A DNA stretch of 64,000 nt from Mycolicibacterium mageritense (GTDB lineage: Bacteria > Actinomycetota > Actinomycetes > Mycobacteriales > Mycobacteriaceae), in NCBI RefSeq assembly GCF_010727475.1, contig NZ_AP022567.1:6696001-6760000 (forward strand), in the 5' to 3' direction. This document shows positions 8,425 to 16,306 of the stretch, piece by piece. The notes beneath the pieces are model-generated. The model did not search any database and had not been told where the DNA came from. It saw nothing but the letters and a program-made list of their open reading frames with translations. Numbering within the stretch: position 1 is the first letter of the stretch; each line of letters begins with the position of its first letter. The position numbers and the translations under genes are program-made.

Positions 8425-9147
8425 ATGGCCCTGCAACCGGTGAACCGCCGCTCGGTACCCGAAGACGTGTTTTCACAGATCGTCACCGAGGTACTCAGCG
8501 GGCAAATGCAACCCGGCGAGTCCCTGCCCAGCGAGCGGCGCCTGGCAGAGGTGCTCGGGGTGTCCCGCCCCGCGGTACGTGAAGCGATCAAACGCCTGAC
8601 CGAGGTCGGGCTGGTCGAGGTGCGCCAGGGCGATGCCACCACGGTGCGCGACTTCCGCAGACACGCAGGTCTCGACCTGCTGCCGCGTTTACTGATCCAG
8701 GGCGGCGAGCTCGATGTGGCGGTCGTGCGCAGCATCCTGGAGACCCGCCTGCACAACGGCCCCAAGGTGGCCGAGCTGGCCGCGCTACGGCGGTCACCCG
8801 AACTGGCCGCGCAGCTGAACGAGGCCGTACGGACATTGCGGGAGGAGTCGGATCCCGTTGAGCAACAACGACATGCGCTCACATTCTGGGATCACGTCGT
8901 CGACGGGGCGGATTCGATCGTGTACCGATTGATGTACAACACGCTGCGGGCCACGTACGAGCCTGCGCTACCGGCCTTGGCCGCGATGATGGCCGACGAG
9001 GTGGGCCGCCCCGAGGCCTATCGGCGCCTCGCCGAGGCCATCACCGCGGGCGAACCCGCCGCCGCCCGACACGCGGCCGAGGAACTCCTCGGACCTGCCA
9101 CCCGCGGACTGCTCGCGGCCCTCGATGCCTTGGGAGACAACCGATGA
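8425..9147 (+). CDS. FadR-subfamily GntR transcriptional regulator
   Basis: A regulator of about 240 aa. The N-terminal winged helix is typical (SVPEDVFSQIVTEVLSGQMQ, PGESLPSERRLAEVLGVSRP, AVREAIKRLTEVGLVEVRQG). An all-helical FCD effector domain follows (about residues 85-235), with acidic/His positions (ETRLHN, FWDHVVDG) that often bind a metal. I prefer the ATG at 8425 over the GTG at 8404 because the protein then begins just before the conserved helix and the promoter elements remain upstream. It overlaps the membrane hydroxylase gene by ATGA, so the two are translationally coupled and the hydroxylase is its likely target. The operator-like dyad at 8378-8388 suggests autoregulation. Confidence 0.88.
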   Translation: MALQPVNRRSVPEDVFSQIVTEVLSGQMQPGESLPSERRLAEVLGVSRPAVREAIKRLTEVGLVEVRQGDATTVRDFRRHAGLDLLPRLLIQGGELDVAVVRSILETRLHNGPKVAELAALRRSPELAAQLNEAVRTLREESDPVEQQRHALTFWDHVVDGADSIVYRLMYNTLRATYEPALPALAAMMADEVGRPEAYRRLAEAITAGEPAAARHAAEELLGPATRGLLAALDALGDNR

Positions 9148-9800
9148 CGCGACGTGGTTTCACGCTTGGCGCCGCCGCGCGAGAATTCGCCAAGCACCCC
9201 TCCCCTTTGATGATCGGCGCGACGCTGGTGGCGGCGGTCTGCGCGCGAATCATCGCGGGCGACTGGCAACCGACCGATGCGCTGGCCCCTGTGGTGATGG
9301 TGGCACTGTTCCCGTTCTTCGAATGGATCGTCCACGTGTTCGTACTGCACTGGCGCCCAAAACGAGTCGCGGGCTTCACAATCGATCCGCTGCTGGCCCG
9401 TGACCATCGCAGACATCACGTCGACCCCCGTGACGTGCCGCTCATCTTCATCCCGTGGCGGGCGCTGCTGTGGGTGCTGCCCGCGGCAGTGGCGATCGCG
9501 CTCCTGGCGTTTCCCCGGATGGGGCTCGGGCTGACCTTTCTGGCCTTCCTCGCAGCGCTGGGCCTGGGCTACGAATGGTGCCATTACCTGATCCACACGG
9601 ACTACAAGCCCAAAACCGCGGCCTACCGCGCCATCTGGCGCAATCACCGGCAGCACCACTACAAGAACGAGCACTACTGGTTCACGGTGACCAGTGCAGG
9701 CACGGCCGACCGGGCACTGGGCACCTATCCGGAGCCCTCGACCGTGCCCACGTCACCGACCGCGAAGAACCTCCACGCCGGCGCTACTGCCGGACGATGA
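9144..9800 (+). CDS. Fatty acid hydroxylase / sterol desaturase family membrane protein
   Basis: A 218-aa integral membrane di-iron enzyme. Histidine clusters typical of the family are present: HVFVLH, ARDHRRHHVD, HYLIH and NHRQHHYKNEHY. Hydrophobic helices lie at about residues 20-60 and 110-150. Family members hydroxylate or desaturate lipids, carotenoids or sterols using O2; the substrate here is unknown. Coupling to the FadR-type regulator suggests a fatty-acyl or hydrophobic acid inducer. The last 17 bp overlap the 3' end of the convergent L,D-transpeptidase gene. Confidence 0.85.
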   Translation: MTRRGFTLGAAAREFAKHPSPLMIGATLVAAVCARIIAGDWQPTDALAPVVMVALFPFFEWIVHVFVLHWRPKRVAGFTIDPLLARDHRRHHVDPRDVPLIFIPWRALLWVLPAAVAIALLAFPRMGLGLTFLAFLAALGLGYEWCHYLIHTDYKPKTAAYRAIWRNHRQHHYKNEHYWFTVTSAGTADRALGTYPEPSTVPTSPTAKNLHAGATAGR

Positions 9801-10563
9801 TGGGGTCGCCGACGTGCACCGTGTCGAAGTACCACGCCGCGTTGTCCGGGCTGAGGTTGATGCAGCCGTGGCTGACATTCGCATAGCCCTGGGAGCCGAC
9901 CGACCACGGAGCCGAGTGCACGTAGACCCCGCCCCACGTCACCCGCACCGCGTCGTTGACCGTGAGCTTGTAGCCCTCGGGATCGCTCAGCGGGATGCCG
10001 ATGGTCCGTGAATCCATCACCACCACAGGCTCTTTCGCCAGTGCACTGAACGTACCGATGGGAGTCGGGAACTTCGGCTTGCCCATGGAGGCGGGCATGG
10101 TGCGCACGACCTGGTCATCGATGCTCACGGTGAAGGTGTGCGCGTCGATGTCGGCGACGCCGACGACGGCCGAGCCCGTCTCGAAGCTGGTCTTCGCGCC
10201 ACCGGCCATCGCCGAGATCGTCGAATGGGCCGGCCAGAACGAATCGGGTGTCCACTGCATGACGTCGTTGCCGAGCCACGTGAACGTGCCGGTCGGAGCG
10301 TCCGGCGACGTCACCTTGAAGCTGCGTTCGGCCGCCGGCCGATTGCTCACGGGCGCGGCGAACGTGACGGTCAGCGGGTGCGCGACGCCGACCACCGAAC
10401 CGGGCGCCGGCTCGATGGCCGCAACCGGGTTGGGGGCGCTCGCCGCGGCCGAGGCGACGTTAACCGAGCTGGTCACAGCGAGCGCAGCGATGCCGATCGC
10501 CGCAAACGCTCTTCGAACCGATCCACGCGCGAATCGTGGTCTGGGCGACACGGTGTTCAGCAT
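9784..10563 (-). CDS. ldtA: L,D-transpeptidase (LdtMt1/LdtA-like)
   Basis: A 259-aa exported peptidoglycan cross-linking enzyme forming 3-3 (mDAP-mDAP) links. A signal peptide (RRAFAAIGIAALAVTSSVNV, then ASA) precedes a bacterial Ig-like domain (about 45-125). A YkuD catalytic domain follows with SHGCINLSPDNAAWYF; the nucleophile is Cys234 and VYVHSAPW supplies the paired histidine. Length and domain order match LdtMt1; the symbol follows M. smegmatis LdtA from memory. The ATG at 10563 has ggagg only one base upstream, so the GTG at 10551 is an alternative start. Such enzymes are targets of carbapenems. Confidence 0.88.
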   Translation of the reverse strand: MLNTVSPRPRFARGSVRRAFAAIGIAALAVTSSVNVASAAASAPNPVAAIEPAPGSVVGVAHPLTVTFAAPVSNRPAAERSFKVTSPDAPTGTFTWLGNDVMQWTPDSFWPAHSTISAMAGGAKTSFETGSAVVGVADIDAHTFTVSIDDQVVRTMPASMGKPKFPTPIGTFSALAKEPVVVMDSRTIGIPLSDPEGYKLTVNDAVRVTWGGVYVHSAPWSVGSQGYANVSHGCINLSPDNAAWYFDTVHVGDPIIVRQ

Positions 10564-10678
10564 TCCTCCAGTGTAATTCGTGATGAGAGATGAACCCGGC
10601 AGGCGCAACTCGGAGCCGACCGGCGTCGGATGCCCGGAATGCGGATTTCTGCCCATGATCAAGCCATCGCGAGAGCAG

Positions 10679-10693
10679 GTGAAAACGTTTCAC
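10679..10693. promoter_or_regulatory. GTGAAA-acg-TTTCAC dyad upstream of ldtA
   Basis: A perfect 15-bp inverted repeat (6-bp arms, 3-bp centre) overlaps the stop codon of the membrane-protein gene and lies 116 bp before the ldtA start. The shape, a symmetric core around aacgtt, resembles LacI-family operators; a short hairpin role is the alternative. Confidence 0.4.
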
Positions 10694-11292
10694 ACGACCT
10701 CCCGGGCGACCGTCACCGGCCGGCGGCCGAGCGCCATCAGCGCATAGCCGAGGCAAACGAACATCCCGGCGAGAAGACCGACGGACAACGCGACACCCGC
10801 GCCACCGACGGCCGCGGGATCCAGAAAGTAATACGGAATTCGCCGGCCGGCCATGGTCAGCACCAGCAACGCGAATCCGATGTAGGCAGCCGGATACGCG
10901 AGCCAGACCAGCGGTTGCCACCAGCACATCGGGCGTTGGCCGGCACCGATCAACAGCCACTCCGCGACCGCCACCACGGGCACGACGACGTGCAGCAACA
11001 CGTTCGCCGCGGTGTACCCCATGCTCACGTCGGTCAGAAACAGATTCCACACGACGCCTGCCGCCACCACGTAGACCACCACGGCGCCACGAATCCCGGC
11101 ACGGGCATCGGCCTGCTGCGACATCAAGGACCACAGGTAGAACACCGCGGCCAAGAGGTTTGCCTGGTAGGTGAACGTGACCAGGCGCCACGACACACCC
11201 GACCGCGTGGACAGCTCGACGAGCACCAGCGCCAGCACCACAGCCGCGATCGCGGTCATTCGCAGGGCCGCCCGCGCCCCGGTCACCGTCAC
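10690..11292 (-). CDS. Pr6Pr family membrane protein
   Basis: A 200-aa polytopic membrane protein with about six hydrophobic helices. The sequence (FTYQANLLAAVFYLWSLM, YTAANVLLHVVVPVVAVAEW, YPAAYIGFALL and RRIPYYFLDP) fits the actinobacterial Pr6Pr (FAR-17a/AIG1-like) family. Distant eukaryotic relatives hydrolyse fatty-acid esters of hydroxy fatty acids through conserved Thr and His residues; TYQAN and LLHVVVP could supply them, but activity in bacteria is not established to my knowledge. It starts at GTG, 12 bp after the preceding DUF7159-type gene, and is probably co-transcribed with it. Confidence 0.75.
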   Translation of the reverse strand: MTVTGARAALRMTAIAAVVLALVLVELSTRSGVSWRLVTFTYQANLLAAVFYLWSLMSQQADARAGIRGAVVVYVVAAGVVWNLFLTDVSMGYTAANVLLHVVVPVVAVAEWLLIGAGQRPMCWWQPLVWLAYPAAYIGFALLVLTMAGRRIPYYFLDPAAVGGAGVALSVGLLAGMFVCLGYALMALGRRPVTVAREVV

Positions 11293-11304
11293 GGCATCAC
11301 CCTG

Positions 11305-12636
11305 TTACGGGACCGGCTGTTGCGGCGGCACAGGCGCCGGCGCGGGCTCGACCGGCGGCACCGGCTCGACGGGCGCCGGAGTCGTCTGTTCGGGCGGCGG
11401 CGGGAGTTGTTCGGGCGGCGGCGGTTGTTGGGGTGCCGGCGGTTGTTGGGGTGCCGGTGCGGGCGGAACGGCGTCAGGTTGCAAGACCTGCTGCTGGATC
11501 TCGTGTGGTCCTGCGACGCCGGGCTCCGGAACCGGCGCGACCACAGGCGCTTCGGCCGTCGCACCGTCGACAGGCGGCGGGACGACCTGCTCGGCGTGGG
11601 GATCCGTACCGATCTCCGGCGCGGCGGGCACGACCGCAGGCATCTGGTTGAACACACCGGATTGCGGTGCCGTGGCAGGCTCGCTGACCGGCGGCTCGAC
11701 CACGAACTGGGCGGCCTCCTCCGACTCGGGCTCGGGCGGGGCCGGCGGGATCACCACCGGCGGCGGAGCGTGTTGTACGGCGACCGGGGAACCCGACGTA
11801 TTGGAAACCGGTCGCGGCGGTTTGGGGGTCGGCTCCCGATCAGGTGAGATCTGCAGGCTGATCGCCAGCGACAACGAACCCACGAATGTCACGACGCCGC
11901 CGGCCAGCAACGCCACGGGCGCCATCCGGGCCGGTTTCTTGCGGACCGAGCGCGCGCCGGATCCCGGCTCGGCCGCAACGAAGCGACCCCGACGGATCGA
12001 GGCCAGCGCCGCGCCACGCGCCAACGGTTGATCGGCCTCGGCCGGGGTGAACACGGGAACGTCCAGCGCACTCTGCAGCTCGGGCAACATCGCGTCGAGG
12101 TCGTCGTCAGGGCCGACCACCACCAGGGCGTCGGGACGCCGGTTCGTGGTCGCGAAGACCATCCCGAGCCAGTCGATCAGGGCGCCTGCCCCGGCGATCG
12201 CGTGGTTGACCGCGGTCTGTATCGAGCCCCGCGCGGGATTGACCATGTACGCATACGCCGCGTCACCCTCGACGACGCACACCGCGGTGGTCTCGTAACC
12301 GACGACGTCGGCGATCCCCCGGGCCAATGCCTCGGTCGCCTGCGGCAACCGCACCGGGATGACGTTGTCGAAGCCCGCGTCTGCGAGCGTCTTGAGCAAA
12401 ACCGTCGCCTCGCTGTCGGCGTCGGCGGTCCAGGTCACCCCGATGACCCGCAACCGGTGACCCTGGTTGGCGGCCGTCGACTCGGTCCGAACCACTGCCG
12501 TGGCCGCCTGCTGACCGCTGTCGGCCTGCACCGAGAAGGACTCATGGTCGATGGTCACGCCGTCGGCGTCATGGCCTTCGACCAGAACCAGACTGACGGT
12601 GGAGGGTGTCATCGACACGCCGAGCACCGCGTCCAC
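11305..12636 (-). CDS. DUF7159-like protein: N-terminal ATPase-like domain, TM helix, proline-rich tail
   Basis: A 443-aa protein. The N-terminus DAVLGVSMTPSTVSLVLVEG resembles the first beta-hairpin of actin/Hsp70-type domains; further segments (DNVIPVRLPQATEALARGIA, ALVVVGPDDDLDAML) extend to about residue 250. A single transmembrane helix follows (APVALLAGGVVTFVGSLSLA). Then comes a roughly 150-residue Pro/Glu/Gln-rich, presumably extracytoplasmic tail including tandem PAPQQP repeats. The start is GTG at 12636 with gaggggg upstream. I recognise it as a mycobacterial DUF7159-type protein but no function is known to me. Likely operon with the Pr6Pr gene and possibly ldtA downstream. Confidence 0.75.
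   Translation of the reverse strand: MDAVLGVSMTPSTVSLVLVEGHDADGVTIDHESFSVQADSGQQAATAVVRTESTAANQGHRLRVIGVTWTADADSEATVLLKTLADAGFDNVIPVRLPQATEALARGIADVVGYETTAVCVVEGDAAYAYMVNPARGSIQTAVNHAIAGAGALIDWLGMVFATTNRRPDALVVVGPDDDLDAMLPELQSALDVPVFTPAEADQPLARGAALASIRRGRFVAAEPGSGARSVRKKPARMAPVALLAGGVVTFVGSLSLAISLQISPDREPTPKPPRPVSNTSGSPVAVQHAPPPVVIPPAPPEPESEEAAQFVVEPPVSEPATAPQSGVFNQMPAVVPAAPEIGTDPHAEQVVPPPVDGATAEAPVVAPVPEPGVAGPHEIQQQVLQPDAVPPAPAPQQPPAPQQPPPPEQLPPPPEQTTPAPVEPVPPVEPAPAPVPPQQPVP
11423..11458. repeat. Two 18-bp tandem repeats
   Basis: ggttgttggggtgccggc occurs twice in tandem (second copy ends in t). On the minus strand it encodes PAPQQP repeats in the proline-rich tail of the DUF7159-like protein. 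Copy number could vary between strains. Confidence 0.7.
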
Positions 12637-13021
12637 ATGCACCCCCTCGGAGCTGTGGCCACACAAGAACAGTTGTCCGCCGAAGCATCGGAACGGACCG
12701 GGAAAACGGTGGCCGTCGTCCACTTTGTCCCGGTGACATTACCTGTGCCCGTCGCGGCGGGTACACCGCGGACCGTTCCCATGGCCGGGACCGGACGTAC
12801 CCGAAATGTGCTGTGCCGCAAAACACCGAGGACACAGCGTGGCATCGGTTTGCCCGCGGGGCCGCGAAATTCGTGCCCACGAGACCGTGGCGAGGCGGCT
12901 GGAAACCGACCCCGCGTCAGACCGGTTGCGTGGATGCGACGGCCGGCGTGCCGGTGCCGCCGCGGCAGGGTGTCCGGGCTCACCGCAGGGCACCCATGGC
13001 AAACCAATTGCCTTTGCTGTG
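12637..13021. other. Intergenic stretch without recognised gene
   Basis: 385 bp between two minus-strand genes. I see no frame with a credible start, ribosome-binding site or family match, and no long dyad. It should hold the promoter of the DUF7159-like gene. Confidence 0.5.
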
Positions 13022-13987
13022 TCAGCCGGCCGATGGGACGTGTGCACCGAGGATCTCGCGCAGCAGCAGCGGTTCGACGTTGCCGCCCGACAGCACGATC
13101 ACGGTGGCGCCGGCCGAGGTGCCGCCCTTGCGGTAACCGGCCAGCGCCACCGCACCGCTCGGTTCGGCAACCAGATGCGCGCGGTCGGCCAATTCTGCTA
13201 CTGCTGAACGGATTTCGTCTTCACTCACGGTGATCACCCCGTCGAGCACCTGTTGCAGATGGGCGAACGTCAGGGCGGACGGTGTCGACCGCAAGCCATC
13301 GGCGATGGTCCGGTTGCGCTGTGCGACAGGCCAATCCACGCGTTCACCGCGGGCCAGGCCCTCGGCGGTGTCTGCCGCGAGTTCGGGTTCGACGCCGAAC
13401 ACCTTGGCCTGTGGGCACAGGGCGCGGATGGCGGTTCCGATGCCGGAGGCCAGCCCGCCGCCGCTGACCGGCACCAGAACCGTGGCGACATCGGCCAGAT
13501 CCTCGGCGATCTCGAGTCCGATGGTGCCCTGCCCGGCGATGATGTCGGGATGGTCGAACGGCGGGACCAGCACACCGCCGGTCGACTCGACCAGGTCGGA
13601 GGCAACCCGCTCACGTTGCCCTGCCCCGCACAGCACCACGTTCGCACCGTGGCGCCTTGTGGCTTCGACCTTGACGGCCGGTGTCTCCTCGGGCATGACG
13701 ATGTGGGCCGCGACACCGTATGCGGCAGCGGCGTAGGCGACCGCCTGGGCGTGGTTGCCGCTGGAATACGCCACCACTCCCCTGCTGCGCACCGCGGGAT
13801 CCAGCCGCCCGAGGGCGTTGAAGGCGCCACGGATCTTGAACGCACCGATCGGCTGCAGGTTCTCCGGCTTGATCCACAGCGGCCGGTCCGCGTCACCCCA
13901 GCTTGCGGGGAGCAACGGCGTGCGCACGATCTCCGTGGAGATACGGCGCGCCGCGGCGCGGATGTCGTCGACAGTCACGAGTTCCAC
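13022..13987 (-). CDS. PLP-dependent threonine/serine dehydratase-like ammonia-lyase
   Basis: A 321-aa fold-type II PLP enzyme. The Schiff-base lysine lies in PIGAFKIRGAFNAL (about residue 50), the substrate loop is YSSGNHAQAVAYAA (about 75-88), and the phosphate-binding loop is VPVSGGGLASGIG (about 170). There is no C-terminal ACT regulatory domain, so it is the short catabolic/serine-racemase-like type rather than biosynthetic IlvA. Reactions plausible for this family are L-threonine or L-serine deamination, serine racemisation, or 3-hydroxyaspartate elimination; the sequence alone does not decide. It is transcribed alone, divergent from the thioesterase. Confidence 0.85.
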   Translation of the reverse strand: MELVTVDDIRAAARRISTEIVRTPLLPASWGDADRPLWIKPENLQPIGAFKIRGAFNALGRLDPAVRSRGVVAYSSGNHAQAVAYAAAAYGVAAHIVMPEETPAVKVEATRRHGANVVLCGAGQRERVASDLVESTGGVLVPPFDHPDIIAGQGTIGLEIAEDLADVATVLVPVSGGGLASGIGTAIRALCPQAKVFGVEPELAADTAEGLARGERVDWPVAQRNRTIADGLRSTPSALTFAHLQQVLDGVITVSEDEIRSAVAELADRAHLVAEPSGAVALAGYRKGGTSAGATVIVLSGGNVEPLLLREILGAHVPSAG

Positions 13988-14089
13988 GGCGTCCAGTCTC
14001 GCCCACCCGCTCGGCGCGCACGCGACGAGTCACCGGAGGCGTCGCCAGGGGCGACATCGGGCACCTCGTCCGTGGTCGGCAAGATCTAT

Positions 14090-14118
14090 GGTCACCGGCG
14101 CCGGCCGCGCCGGTGACC
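14090..14118. other. Strong inverted repeat (12-bp arms, 5-nt loop)
   Basis: ggtcaccggcgc at 14090-14101 pairs perfectly with gcgccggtgacc at 14107-14118. It lies 27 bp upstream of the thioesterase start, just before its ribosome-binding site, and would form a very stable 5'-UTR hairpin or act as an operator. Confidence 0.6.
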
Positions 14119-14145
14119 GACGATGCCGTCGCAGGAGGAGCACCA

Positions 14146-14565
14146 GTGACCGGGTTCAGTTTTCCGATCGTGCCGCGCTACGCCGAGATCGACCAGCAGG
14201 GCGTGGTGTTCAACGGTCATTACCTCACGTGGTTCGACGAAGCGATGACCGGCTTGTTCGACCACCTCGACGTGAGTTATCCCGGTTTGATCGGTTCGGG
14301 CTTCGACCTGCAGGTCGTGCACAGCGAGATCGACTATGTGTCCCCGGTGCGGTGGCGGGATGCGGTGCGGGTGGCGGTCGACTGCCGGCATCTGGGGACG
14401 ACGAGCTTCAGCCTGGGCTTCACGGTGCTGGCCGCGGGCCAGGCGGCACCGGAACGGGAGGCCATCCGGGGACGCAACGTCTATGTCGTGGTGTCGACCG
14501 AGGACTGGGGTAAGCGTCCGATCCCCGAGAAGCTGCGCGCGGCCCTCAGTTCTGTTGCGGGGTAA
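14146..14565 (+). CDS. Acyl-CoA thioesterase (4HBT hotdog family)
   Basis: A 139-aa single-hotdog protein. The motif FPIVPRYAEIDQQGVVFNGHY carries the catalytic Asp region of the 4-hydroxybenzoyl-CoA/YbgC thioesterase group (about residues 6-26; D16, N23 and H25 visible), followed by YLTWFDEAM. It should hydrolyse an acyl-CoA to the free acid; chain preference is unknown. The GTG start is well set by ggaggag about 7 nt upstream. It precedes agmatinase by 59 bp, close enough for co-transcription, but no pathway link is obvious. Confidence 0.85.
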   Translation: MTGFSFPIVPRYAEIDQQGVVFNGHYLTWFDEAMTGLFDHLDVSYPGLIGSGFDLQVVHSEIDYVSPVRWRDAVRVAVDCRHLGTTSFSLGFTVLAAGQAAPEREAIRGRNVYVVVSTEDWGKRPIPEKLRAALSSVAG

Positions 14566-14624
14566 TAGCTGACGAATTCCGCGAGGTTCGCTCGGCGCGG
14601 CAGGCGCGGAGCTAATGTCGGCCC

Positions 14625-15662
14625 ATGGGTGACCACCACGAACACGGGCCACAGCGTGATCTGCCGCCGGGAATGGCCGAGCAACTCGATCTGCCGCACT
14701 CGGGGCTGGTTTCGTTCGGGCACCGGCCGTTTCTCACCGAGGTCGAACAACTCGACTCATGGCGACCCGACGTGGCCATCGTCGGTGCCCCGTTCGACAT
14801 CGCGACCACCAATCGTCCGGGTGCCCGGTTCGGGCCGCGGGCCATCCGCGCGACTGCCTACGAACCGGGCACCTATCACCTGGATCTCGGCCTGGAGATC
14901 TTCGACTGGCTCGAGGTCGTCGACTTCGGCGACGCGTACTGTCCGCACGGGCAGACCGAGGTGTCCCACGCCAACATCCGGGAGCGGGTGCACGCGGTGG
15001 CCTCGCGCGGCATCGTTCCCGTGGTGCTGGGCGGCGACCACTCGATCACCTGGCCGTCGGCCACCGCGGTGGCCGACGTGCACGGCTACGGCAATGTCGG
15101 CATCGTGCATTTCGACGCGCACGCCGACACGGCTGACACCATCGAGGGCAACCTGGCCAGCCACGGCACGCCGATGCGGCGGCTGATCGAGTCGGGCGCC
15201 GTGCCGGGCACCCACTTCGTGCAGGTCGGCCTGCGCGGATACTGGCCACCGCAGGACACGTTCGAGTGGATGCTCGAGCAGGGCATGACCTGGCACACGA
15301 TGCAGGAGATCTGGGACCGCGGCTTCAAGGAGGTCATGTCCGACGCTGTCGGGGAAGCCCTCGCCAAGGCCGAAAAACTTTATCTCTCAGTGGATATCGA
15401 TGTACTCGACCCGGCCCACGCGCCGGGTACCGGCACCCCGGAGCCGGGCGGTATCACCAGTGCCGATCTGCTCAGGATGGTGCGCCAACTCTGCTACAGC
15501 CACGACGTCGCAGGCGTGGACGTGGTCGAGGTGTCGCCCGCCTACGATCACGCCGAGCTCACCGTGAACGCCGCGCACCGCGTGGTCTTCGAAGCCCTGG
15601 CGGGCATGGCGGCCCGCAGGCGCGATGCCGCCCAGGCCCGGCCGGGCCCGCCCGCGCGGTGA
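14625..15662 (+). CDS. speB: Agmatinase / ureohydrolase family
   Basis: A 345-aa Mn2+-dependent hydrolase of the arginase/agmatinase family, cleaving a guanidino group to urea. Metal ligands are intact: GGDHSI (D138, H139), FDAHAD (D164, H166, D168) and the DIDVLDPAHAPG loop (about residue 257), with E in TPEPGG as in agmatinases. An N-terminal extension of about 40 residues is typical of actinobacterial agmatinases. The product putrescine could feed the gamma-glutamyl-polyamine route suggested by the glutamine-synthetase-like genes at 25.5 and 34.2 kb; that link is inference. Guanidinobutyrase or guanidinopropionase specificity cannot be excluded. Confidence 0.85.
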   Translation: MGDHHEHGPQRDLPPGMAEQLDLPHSGLVSFGHRPFLTEVEQLDSWRPDVAIVGAPFDIATTNRPGARFGPRAIRATAYEPGTYHLDLGLEIFDWLEVVDFGDAYCPHGQTEVSHANIRERVHAVASRGIVPVVLGGDHSITWPSATAVADVHGYGNVGIVHFDAHADTADTIEGNLASHGTPMRRLIESGAVPGTHFVQVGLRGYWPPQDTFEWMLEQGMTWHTMQEIWDRGFKEVMSDAVGEALAKAEKLYLSVDIDVLDPAHAPGTGTPEPGGITSADLLRMVRQLCYSHDVAGVDVVEVSPAYDHAELTVNAAHRVVFEALAGMAARRRDAAQARPGPPAR

Positions 15663-15747
15663 TCGACGACTCACCACGTTGAAACGTCCGTAGGCTGGTA
15701 GGACAATCGTGAATGGTCATTGACGGGCCTACCAGGGAGGGACGATC

Positions 15748-15960
15748 ATGCCAACTGCCGCCGATCGTGGGTTCGATGACGATGCCCCGGAAGCCGACGC
15801 GGTCGAGCAACTCACCCCCGTCACCGTCGACGACGATGACGATGCCGCGCTGAGCCCTGGGCGGGTGCGGATCTCGCCGTTCACGGAGGCCGACGAAGCC
15901 GACCTGCTGGAGCAGGCGATCGCGGTGCCGTTGGACGACGATCTCGAATTCGACCGCTAG
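15748..15960 (+). CDS. Small acidic hypothetical protein
   Basis: A 70-aa, strongly acidic protein (DDDAPEADAVE, TVDDDDDAALS). It has an ordered-looking core (RVRISPFTEADEADLLEQAI) and ends in LDDDLEFDR. A gggaggga ribosome-binding site precedes the ATG, supporting a real gene. It resembles small acidic mycobacterial proteins of unknown function. It lies 28 bp upstream of the GerW-like gene, probably in one transcript. Confidence 0.65.
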   Translation: MPTAADRGFDDDAPEADAVEQLTPVTVDDDDDAALSPGRVRISPFTEADEADLLEQAIAVPLDDDLEFDR

Positions 15961-15988
15961 AGCACCCGAACACGAAGGAAACCCGAAT

Positions 15989-16306
15989 ATGCGCTTGCCC
16001 GACACGATCGAGGAATTGACCGCCGATGGCTCCCGGGTGTTCGGTGAGCCGTATCAGACCCCGGACGGCGCCACAGTCATCCCGGTGAGCACCGTCAGGT
16101 CACGCGATGGCCGGGTCACGGCCAAACCCCTCGGCGTGTTCGTCGTCAAGGACGGCAAGCCCACCTGGACCGCGGCGGTCGACCACACCCGGGTCGCGCT
16201 GCTGGGCGAGGTCATCGGCCTGGTCGCAGCAACTTTCGCGACGCTGGCGATGGTGCGCCGGCCGCCGTGGCCGGACGTGCGCGCCGATTTGACCCGCCGA
16301 ATCTGA
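15989..16306 (+). CDS. GerW/YtfJ-like protein with C-terminal membrane helix
   Basis: A 105-aa protein. The first 65 residues (SRVFGEPYQTPDGATVIPVS, then PLGVFVVKDGKPTWTAAVD) follow the GerW/YtfJ family pattern, named for spore germination in Bacillus but widespread in non-sporulating actinobacteria. A hydrophobic segment (VALLGEVIGLVAATFATLAM) ends the protein and probably anchors it. Function outside spores is unknown. The last 95 bp overlap the 3' end of the convergent ccdA-like gene. Confidence 0.7.
   Translation: MRLPDTIEELTADGSRVFGEPYQTPDGATVIPVSTVRSRDGRVTAKPLGVFVVKDGKPTWTAAVDHTRVALLGEVIGLVAATFATLAMVRRPPWPDVRADLTRRI

Noticed and set aside
11305..11800. Proline-rich coding region considered as a PE/PPE or tandem-repeat antigen
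   Set aside because: No PE or PPE N-terminal domain; only two exact 18-bp repeats, otherwise low-complexity Pro/Glu/Gln.
12637..13021. Several open frames in the 385-bp gap
   Set aside because: None has a ribosome-binding site, consistent codon bias or recognisable product; they appear to be high-GC random frames.
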